Positions 43,452-53,700 of a stretch of DNA of 64,000 bases are shown in pieces. The stretch is taken from NCBI GenBank assembly GCA_964023275.1, contig OZ029928.1, forward strand, positions 20,235,686 to 20,299,685. Reading direction: 5' to 3'. The notes beneath the pieces were generated by a model. That model was not told where the DNA came from. It did not search any database and saw only the letters and a list, made by a program, of their open reading frames with translations. A program made the position numbers and the translations under genes. Source of the stretch: Norana najaformis. Taxonomy: Eukaryota > Annelida > Clitellata > Crassiclitellata > Hormogastridae. The first letter of the stretch is position 1; each line of letters starts with the position of its first letter.

Positions 43452-43622
43452 AATGCATGGGTAGCAAGGTCCGTACACGGGGATTAAATGCCGTGGCATC
43501 CATTCAAAGGGGCAGCGGTGATGGAGGATCTCACCCGATTAATTCATTGAAGAATGAGCAGGGTCAATGAGGCCATATGGTCGCTGTAGAAAAACATGCA
43601 CATTTACACTTGCATTTACTAT
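43452..43622 (+). mobile_element. SINE family B, 3' part
   Basis: GGTCCGTACACGGGG, GGCAGCGGTGATGGAGGATC, ATTAATTCATTGAAGAATGA, GCAGGGTCAATGAGGCCATA, TGGTCGCTGTAGAAAAACAT and tail ACATTTACACTTGCATTTAC. Confidence 0.8.
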
Positions 43623-43629
43623 GGCAAGG

Positions 43630-44500
43630 CTGCAGCAGAAGCAGAAATACCAGCTGATATCAGTGGTACGTGCTGCTGCTGCTGCTGCTGCTGATAGCGA
43701 CCACGATGATGATGACAACGACGCGGTGGGTCAACTGGTGAAACGGATACAGTGAACACAGTAATTTACAGATGTACTTACTTATTTGCGACGGGCAGTG
43801 AAGGGTGCGTTCCGTTACTGCTCTGAACATGGTTCGGGCTTGACTCGAAGTACACTCGGTTCGACATGGAACAAGAACATGTAAAACAGGCGTTGTCGTC
43901 GTTTGACATCATCATCGTCGTCGCCGTCAATACCACAATCATCATCACCACTATGGTGAGCATCTTTGATTAGGTCACCACACTTGTCAGTGTTAGACTG
44001 AAAGTAACCTACTCCGAGTAATGTAAATGCAAATCTCCAAAATATCTCAGCGCCACACAAAAGCCTCGTCAGGGAGACCAGCTTACACACCAGCGCTATA
44101 TAAAATCAGGTCCGCAAGAGCCAAGTTATTTGGTTTTCCTCACCAGATCCGTGATCCTCGTCCAGCCTGAGGTAGCATAGTAAACAAAGTCTTAGAAGGA
44201 GGCACAGAGTTCGTTACAGGATAAAACTGGCATATAAAAGTAAATAAATTTAAAGGAAGCTATTACAATTTATCCATATATCCATATACATACATCTTTT
44301 CCCACGTATTAAATAATTTTGCTCAATTTTCATGGCTTCAGTGAGCCAACATGGACATGTGTTGACACGTATCCATGATGCAGATTAAGAAGTAAATGAA
44401 AAATACAAGACATGTCACAATTGCCAATAAGCCGATTTTTACACTGGCAAAAAATTTAACATTACGGTGCGGAGGGGCATAGTGTTGGACCTAGTAATCC
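43630..44500. other. No gene seen upstream of COPB2
   Basis: A short (CTG)n run at 43672-43692 and GATGAT/CATCAT-rich sequence at 43704-43960. An ATG|GTGAGC at about 43949 is a possible but unsupported alternative first exon for COPB2. Confidence 0.45.
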
Positions 44501-44527
44501 GTTCCCAGCATAAACAGATTTAAACCA

Positions 44528-44677
44528 GCGCGTGCGCATTTTGCGCTCTCTTCTTGCTCTTGTTCTTCGTCGACACCGAGTATACTCCGAGTAAAGCCCG
44601 AGCCACGCTCCGAGCAGAAGTGGAACGCGCCCCAGAATCTCGCGCAAACTATCGCAAAATAGGCCGTGCGCATGCGC
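44528..44677 (+). promoter_or_regulatory. COPB2 promoter region with two NRF1-type sites
   Basis: GCGCGTGCGC at 44528-44537 and the perfect palindrome GCGCATGCGC at 44668-44677 lie in a locally CpG-rich stretch 46-195 bp upstream of the proposed start codon. NRF1 sites (GCGCNTGCGC) are typical of TATA-less housekeeping promoters. The assignment rests on motif and position. Confidence 0.5.
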
Positions 44678-44722
44678 ATTGTGTGGCCACGTCGAACCGA
44701 TGACGGTGTTGTCGATAGAAAG

Positions 44723-47700
44723 ATGGTTGGTATTTTAGCTTGTACGCGAATCTGTTGAATTATTCTTAGATAATTCGCCAATAATTTGGCTATCGGGAGT
44801 TTAGATGAGGAAATGGCTTTGCTGCTAATTGTGCCAGTTGTCCTAACCTGCGATTGCGTCTGTTTTGGAGAAAGGCAAGACGCCATGTCAGTTTCCGGCA
44901 GAATGTACTGTGAATCTCTTAGAATTCTCAGTGCCACACAAAAAAAAGCTTAGTCGCAGGGACCAACTTATCGCCTGGTCGTCATTTTGCATTGATGGGG
45001 TTATAGTTAAAATGTGCCCACCCCATTTGCCCCGTAAAGAGTAACCCAGCTAATAAGTCATCATGTAGGGCAGGCTGCCATTCAGTCTCCAGCAACCGGA
45101 ATATAAAAAAATTATGCACAAACTGCAGAAAGTTTGTTGATTTGTGTAGTCGTTTTGCCAGCTTCTTTTTAAAGCTGCCCAAACATTCCACTGAATTGCA
45201 GTTGTTCTTAAACTTGTATGCATACTAAATTCTTTCCTGCTTACAATTTGAATTTTAGCCGTTACGATTGGATATAAAGAGGAAATTGTCAGCACGGTCC
45301 GACCGTGTCAAATGTTCGGATCTTCATCCGTCGGAGCCATGGATGCTCGTGAGTCTGTACAACGGAAATGTCCACATCTGGAACCACGAGTCCCAGGTAG
45401 GTCCCTCTCGGCGTGAAGTTATCTAGCAGCGCAGCAATAGCATTTTATGAATAATTTTGCTCAATTTTCATGGCTTCAGTGAGCCAACAGGGACATGTGT
45501 TGATACGTATCAAAGTCCAGTCTAATCTAATCTTATGACTTCTGTAGTGCTATTATCATAATGCCCAAGGCATCAATCGATGGTTGCTTCAAGTGAAAGC
45601 GTAGTCAGAATCGTAATCCGTTGGAGAAAACAGGAGAAACCAGTCTCTTGATGTCTGAACTTCTAGATGGCAATAATTTTGACTTTATTTTGTCTTCATC
45701 AGTTTCTTTTTCTGACTTTTTCCCCTGGTCCATTGTTACGAGCAGTGCAGGAATCCTTCTGGGATATTTGCCCCAAATTATCTGTTCTTACAACTGAGGC
45801 ATAAATTTGTCTAAAGAATTAAGTTTTCGTAATTTTGTGTTAACGTTTTAGCAACTGATAAAGTCGTTTGAGGTGTGCGACCTGCCAGTTCGAGCGGCCA
45901 AGTTCGTTCCGCGCAAGAACTGGGTCATCACAGGATCCGTAAGTTGACATCTGCTGCCATCTGGTTGATAATTCTATCACTCACACATGAGAACTTTGAC
46001 CGATTCATGCAATTGGCATTTGGCGAAATTTTGATGTTCTTACTTGTGATTCACCATTGGTCCAATGGCTCCTTGGAATTAGCATTACTATTATAATTAA
46101 ATTTTTAATGAATAATGAGCCTTTGTTTTCTTACAAAGCATGTTTTTCGTTTGCACAGGATGACATGCACGTACGAGTCTACAATTACAATACGCTCGAG
46201 CGAGTTCATCAGTACGAGGCGCACTCGGATTATCTGCGCTCGATTGCTGTTCATCCAACTCAAACATTCATCCTTACAAGCAGTGGTAGGTTGTTGCGTC
46301 ATTCCACTTCTCTGCCGTTCAACTGTTATGTTGGTCCTGATGTGGGAGAAGTTTGATTTTGTGTTTATGCCTTGAGAATTATGATAATGGTGCTGTAGAA
46401 GTCGTTGGATAAGACTAGAGACTCCATTTAGGACCCCTATGAGATATGTCGGACAGCATTTCCTTACGTAAGATTGGACCGTGGTGATCTGTTGCAGACG
46501 ATATGCTGATCAAGCTGTGGGATTGGGAGAAGAAATGGACGTGTACTCAGGTATTTGAGGGTCACACGCACTACGTGATGCAGATCGTCATCAACCCCAA
46601 GGACAACAACACCTTCGCCAGTGCCTCCCTCGACAGGACGATCAAGGTATGATCATATCATCAAGGTATGAGCCAGGTATCATCAAGGTATGAGCCAGGT
46701 ACAGCAAGACTTTCGTGGGATTGATGCATGAGCGAATGATGCTTCTGCTTTCTTGTCTCGTTAAGAGCAGATCCATTTGTAGTACCTTTGAGTTATTCGT
46801 AAAAAGGTACTATATAAGGCGGTTAGTAAGAAACGGTGAAGGTGCTGGTTGTAGGATTAATGATGAAAATGATGCCACTGCTGCTGTTTTCCTGCATCTG
46901 CTTCTGCTGCTGCTGCTGTTTACTGAGAAATGAAGTGTGGATTATTATTTCTGCATTTAGTAAGCTCCACTTTCTAATGATTAAGCATCAATCGATGGCG
47001 CCGAGCAACTGAGTGAAGGAATTGGTTAAAGTCCCTACACAGTACGTCTGAGAGGAGGAGGATTTGAACCTGTACTCTTTGCGTTACAAGCCGAGCGCTG
47101 GTATCGAATCAGCTACTGTGGATGGTGGGTCACTGTGGCTTTAGATCATGAAGTAAATGGTGGTGGAGGGTTAAATGTAGTCTATGGAGATGATGCGCGT
47201 CTTTGGTTTCTTTGCAAATGTCTTGTGTTGCTGTGGATTGGATAACGGTTGAGTTGATTTCTCTACTTGCAGGTCTGGAACCTGGGATCGAGTTCTCCTA
47301 ACTTCACCCTCGAGGGTCACGAGAAGGGCGTCAACTGCATCGACTACTATCATGGCGGAGACAAACCCTATCTCATCTCAGGAGCCGATGATCGTCTCGT
47401 CAAGATCTGGGATTACCAGGTGCGTCCGTCCATCCGTCCCTCCCTCCTTCCTCCGGTTTCTTTGATCCGATTAGTAGACGGGAGGCTGTTCAGCTCCTGG
47501 AACTGCCATTGTGCTGAGGAATTTTCTCTCCATAATTTGTAACAGTCTTTTCCCTCTCAGTTCAGAGACAATATCTAGCACCAACAGATCTCTCTATTCC
47601 TGAGATGTTCAACTATTCGGATCTCACGTAAACATGTGTTGCATCACACAGTTGCAATTTTTTGACTGAGTTGATTTGCGGTTAAGTATTATTGAAAGTT

Positions 47701-50700
47701 GAGTGTAGAAGTTGAGGGATTTGTCTTAGCAGTCTGAGGCAGACTACGATAAAATAGGTTGCTTGTGATTTTGATGTTGGATGGAAAGAGTGGTGTGTTT
47801 AGAATGTAGGTTTTGAGGAAGCTGATTGTTGTCGCTGTAGAACAAGACGTGTGTTCAGACGCTGGAGGGCCATGCACAGAATATTTCCTGCGTTGCATTT
47901 CACCCAGAACTTCCGATCATTCTCACTGGATCAGAAGATGGTAGGTGGGCGTGTAGTCGAGTTCCAGCTAGGAGTTTTTCAGCAGATGAGTCAGTCGGTG
48001 GTTGTTAATGAATTGTAACGTTTCTCGGCAGAAAATGAAAAGACGATTCATTCCTATTTCATCTGTGAAAACTGTTAACAATAGTAAAGAGTTTCCTGGG
48101 CTCATCTTGAGTCCCAAAACCAATGACGTATGGCTGTCAAGATGATGCTTGTATCTGGTGCTGCTCTTAAAATCGACCTTGATTTAAAACAATAGCAATA
48201 ACTAATTAATCATAATAATAAATTAACATTATTATTTATAATTATTAGTAAAGTATCTCAAATCGCACAAACGAGACGTAGGGAAGGCACTCATTTCCGT
48301 TTCTTTAGGCCCTTGAACCGGAAGTGGACAAATCACAAGGTCCTGGACACAAGACACAGGGGGCAGTGCATCACAAGACTTGAATTCGGTCCATAGTATT
48401 TGTTGTTTGTTGTGGGATTTAGGGACGGTGCGCATCTGGCACGCAAACACCTATCGCCTGGAGAGTACGCTGAACTACGGCCTTGAGAGAGTCTGGTCCA
48501 TTTCCTGCCTCAAAGGATCAAACAACATCGCCCTCGGCTATGACGAGGGAAGCATCATGATCAAGGTAAGGGGCGAAAGGGGCTTTGAAGTTTGAAGGGG
48601 CGAAACGGAGGAGAAGGAGAAGACAGGTGGTTGCGGTGGGGTAGTAGCAAAGGTAGATGATGGGGTCTGTTCCACGGGGATGAATGCTATTGTGAAATTT
48701 GTATCACAGTTTCACAGCCGTGTGATGCCTCGGCAAAGCTAGTCAGGTGATGGTGGTGATGATGATGAGGGAGTTGATGATAATGAGGGTGAAGATGATG
48801 ATAATTTTATTTTGATTGCTTGACAATTGAAAGGTGGAATTGAAACGAAGTGGAGTAACAACTGCCATTCCCGTCTTCCTATTGAAGATGTAATTGAAGG
48901 ATTTGACTGTCATTTGGCAAAGTACTACTCCTTGTGGAATGCTGAGGTTAAGTTGCTGATGAGATGGATGATGTTGTCATTTGCAGCTGGGACGGGAGGA
49001 GCCGGCGATGTCGATGGATTCAAGCGGTAAGATCATCTGGGCAAAGCACTCAGAGATCCAGCAGGCTAACATCAAGGCCCTTGCTGACCAGGAGATCAAG
49101 GACGGAGAGAGACTGTCGCTCGCTGTCAAGGACATGGGCAGCTGTGAGATCTACCCACAAGCCATTGCACACAACCCCAACGGGAGGTACGTAAGATTTC
49201 TGTTGCGGACGATGTCTGGGTTCTCTTTGGCCTTTTCAGTCACCTCCTCATTGTAACGCTGGAACATTCTTGTATTTGAGGAAGATTTAATCTGAATTAA
49301 TGTCACGGGACTTGTCTTTCCTTTGTGATTTGCGAGTTAAACGACCCTTGGTGGCCTTAAGAGATACCGATATCTGTACTGTAGTGTGTGTGTGTGTGTT
49401 TGTGTGGGTGATAGATTCGTGGTGGTCTGTGGTGATGGAGAGTACATCATCTACACTGCCATGGCCCTGCGCAACAAAAGCTTCGGCCAGGCGCAGGAGT
49501 TCGTCTGGGCTCACGACTCGTCAACCTACGCCATTCGAGAGAGCAGCAACGTCCTGCAGATCTTCAAGAACTTCAAAGAACAGAAATCGTTTAAGCCGGA
49601 TTTTGGTGCCGAAGGTCAGACTTCGACCGATTTACTATCGCTTGCAAACAGACTTTTTTTCTCATCTGCTCATGATTACATTTAAGATGAGCTAATCGAT
49701 TTTTCGTTAGCAACTCTAAGACTTGTGTTGTTATTCTGTGTTTTTACTAATACTAACATTTGCGAGTATTTTCTTTTATTGTGAGTATTTATTAAGAGCA
49801 AGTGGATGAAATTGGTGTCCAATGGGTGTTGGTGTTGTACCTGGTGTCTGGTTTGTCTGACCTATCGGAATTCAACCGAGCTTCTGCAACGGATTATGAT
49901 TTTGATTGCGATTTTGACTTGAAGCTACCATTGACTGATACCTTGGGCATTATGATAAAGGCGCCATAGAAGTCATTAGAATAGATAACATTGTGCCATG
50001 GTTGATGGATTTGCTGGTCGTTTGCAGGCATCTATGGCGGCTTCCTTCTCGGTGTGCGATCAGTGAGTGGTCTGACGTTTTACGACTGGGAGAACAGTAC
50101 GCTTATTCGTCGAATTGAAATCACACCTAAACTGGTGAGTAAGAACTTCACAGCTAATCCAGCAAAAATAACTGAACTGAGTGAGTAACATTCGTAAGTA
50201 ACATCTGCACGGGGGACAGTTGGTCAATGATCACGCAGTTACGGGTTCTACTCCGTGTAACGACCCTGGGCAAGTTGTTTGCGTACGCTGTGCCTCTGTC
50301 ACCAAGCAGTAGAATTTGGTACCGGCGTAAGCTGGGAAGTACACGGCAAGTCCTGTGATGCACTGGCCCCGTGTCCAGGACCTTGGGATTCGTCCATTGT
50401 GGGCTCAAGGGCTTAAAGAAAAGGAGATGAGTGCCTCCCCTACATCGCACTTTATGGGATACTTTATGTTTTTACTTTAACACTTTTTGCCCATGGCTAC
50501 CTGTTGGGTCTAGATTAAGGGACTGCTAGAAATGCTCTGTTAAGTTGGTTCTTGGTGATTTCTTGCAGATATTTTGGAACGACAGTGGCGAGTTGCTGTG
50601 CATAGCGACCGAAGAGTCGTTCTTCATCCTGAAATACAATGCAGAAGCGATTGAAAAGGCCAAAGAGAAGCCAGATGTTGTCACCGAAGACGGAATAGAG

Positions 50701-53700
50701 GAGGCGTTTGATGTTAGTGCCTATCTCTCTGTCTGTCTCTCTGTCTGTCTCTCTGTCTGTCTTGGTTGATGTCTAGAGTTGTGTTGCTCGATTCCGGAAT
50801 TTTCAGATTCTGAGTTGTTGCTTGTGATGAAGATGATGATAAAGTAAACATTTGAATGGTTACGATGATTATGGTGGTTAGGATGATGATAATGATTATT
50901 GATGATTATGGGACAATCATAAGGGTTTTGGTGATGATGATGTTGACAATGATGATGATTTTCTGTGGCAGGTGGTTGGTGAGATTCCAGAAATGGTTCG
51001 CACAGGGTGTTGGGTCGGCGATTGTTTCATCTACACGAACAGCGTCAATCGGCTGAATTACTACATTGGAGGCGAGATCGTCACAGTTTCTCACCTAGAT
51101 AGGTATTGTGTCTCACCTTGACAGGCATTTTACTGCACCTGGACAGGTATTATGCCCCAAGTGTTAGACTTGGCCAGGGCAGGGGCTTTGCCTACAGGTC
51201 TTTTAATGTCTTCCTTCTAGTTTTCCCTTCAGCTGATGTGTGTATGTTTATGCTTCTGTGTACCTGCTTGAAGTCACTGAGTAAATCCACGATTCAGAAT
51301 CAGATAGGACTACGAACACTTGTGATTAGTTTCCGTTAGGGCATATGAACGAGCGTGTTTTGCTGATGGTTGTAGGGTGATGTACCTGCTTGGTTACATT
51401 CCGAAGGACAACCGCATCTATTTGGGCGACAAGGAGTTGAACGTCGTCAGCTATGCTCTGCTGCTGTCGGTGCTCGAGTATCAGACGGCCGTCATGAGAC
51501 GAGACTTTGAAACGGCCGACAAGGTGCTTCCGACCGTTCCGAGAGAACAGAGAACGCGAGTGGCACACTTCCTTGAGAAGCAGGTGAGCAGTGCGGTGAC
51601 GGGCAACGCTCGCTACACATGGGGCCGAAAAACCAGATGGGTTGGGTTGGGAAGGACAATGAATAGAGTGGATCAGAGAAACCATGTGTAGAATGGGGTT
51701 TAGTCTCTTTGAAACTGATACTTCTGTTTCTGTTTGCTCGACGGCCTTTTTAAGGCTGACGTCATTTGCACAGTGTTTAGAGTCTTAGTCAGGTTGTTTT
51801 TGATTGATCTCATTTCATTACAAACACGTGAAGCATCCACCAACAATCACTTAAGCCTTGATGATGATGATTGTTTTTGATTGAAAGATGAGTGTTTACC
51901 TTAGCTTTACAGAAGTTGGATTAAGTTGGTAGAGGGTGTTTGCTGTTGACAGGGATTTAAGTCGCAGGCGATGGCTGTGACCTGTGACCCAGAGCATAAG
52001 TTTGATCTGGCACTTCAACTGGGAGACCTTAAGATCGCCTACCAGTTGGCCAAGGAAGCTGAGGTATGTCGACCTGGTTCTTGTCTTATGGCTGCCACAG
52101 TTGCGTCTGAGCTTATCTTGAACATACCTTCATACATAACATAGGTTCAGCTTTAAAGGTAAATTTAAGCAGTTTGTTTTGAATTGATAAATAATTTAAT
52201 GAGCAATTTTAATGATGAATTTACCAGATGTTTCTACAATAATTTAAAGTCGGTGATGTCTATAAGTGGATTTGGGAATGGTTTCAGTTTGGGCTGCTTC
52301 ATCAGTTGGCCTTAGAAGCAATTCACATTCATGGCAGACGCATTGACAGGAGGCAGATGCGGACCTTAATCCTCGCAGCAGTTCAGTGCTATTAGCAGTT
52401 GCTACTAGCAGTTGCTGTTACTGGCTGTTGCAGTGTGACTGTAGCAGTGTTGTCTTGTTGCAGTCTGAACAGAAGTGGAAGCAGTTGGCTGAGCTGGCCA
52501 CATCCAAGTGTGAGTTTCAGTTGGCACAGGAGTGTCTGCACGAGGCGCAGGACTTTGGCAGTTTGCTTCTGCTGGCCAGTTCGGCTGGCAACGCTAGCAT
52601 GGTCGGTCGGTTGGGGGAGACAGCGGAGAAGGCCGGCCAGAACAACGTTGCTTTCCTCTCCTACTTTGTCCTTGGAAAGTAAGCAAAGTCTCTGTTTTTG
52701 GGAAGACTGCGGTTGTAGAGGGTCGTTGTCTTACATGTAAATGCAACCTTAGTTAATCTCACATGTACAGAGGACTGCTTTGTTATGACTTGCAAGTGGA
52801 AACCCGTAAGACGAGATGACCAGATCTTATGTTGTCTGTCAGTGAGAGCTTTCAGCTGGCAACAAAATTCTGTGTATGTGTTGTAAGATGTGGTGTGTTG
52901 TGCACAGTTGACTCAAATGCCCTGACTTATAAGATGCCCTGACCTATAAAATGCCCTGACCTATAAGATGTCCTGACCTATAAGATATAGAAGCAGCAGG
53001 TGGCTTTGGTCTGTGTCGTAATGGATGCATAATCAGTGCTTTGAAAAATGCAACGTTTGGCTGGACGACGGCTGCCAAACTCTAAACTGCAAGATGCATG
53101 TGTCTGGAATCTGTTGGTTTAGGATGTGCGTGACGCTTTGTAAGAGGCGCAGGGAGCAGTGATGATGGGTGTTTGTTGTAGGCTGGAAGAGTGCTTGGAG
53201 CTACTGATCAACACTGGACGAATGCCAGAAGCCGCATTCTTCGCAAGGACCTACATGCCAAGCCAAATCTCAAAGTATGTGTCAAGTTGTTGAACAACTT
53301 CATCATCATCATCAATAACTGTGGGCTCAATGCCCGTAGGTGTCTGATGCCCGTTTCACAATGTGTCTCCACTCGATTCTGTTCTGAGCCGCATGTCCCA
53401 GTCTCTGCAAGTCCGCCCCACACCACTCCTCAATGTCATCCACCCACTCTCGATGTGGTCTGCCTCTTTTGTTCGTACCTTCCATAATTCCAAACATCAG
53501 AGTCTTAATATTTCTGTCATCCTTCATTCTACAGATATGTCCAAACAATCCAAGTTTTCGCTGAATAACCTTCTGCAGTAGATTCTCGGTTATAGCCACT
53601 CTTTCGTTAACCTCTTCATTCCTAATCTTCTGAGTCCATCCGATCCTTAAGATTTTTCTGTAACATTTTCTCTCAAATGCCAAGACTCTCCGTCGTGAGT

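Noticed and set aside
43940-43955. Alternative COPB2 start exon at ATG|GTGAGC
   Set aside because: The donor is better than at 44723, but it sits in a CAT-rich low-complexity stretch without promoter motifs; kept only as a second choice.
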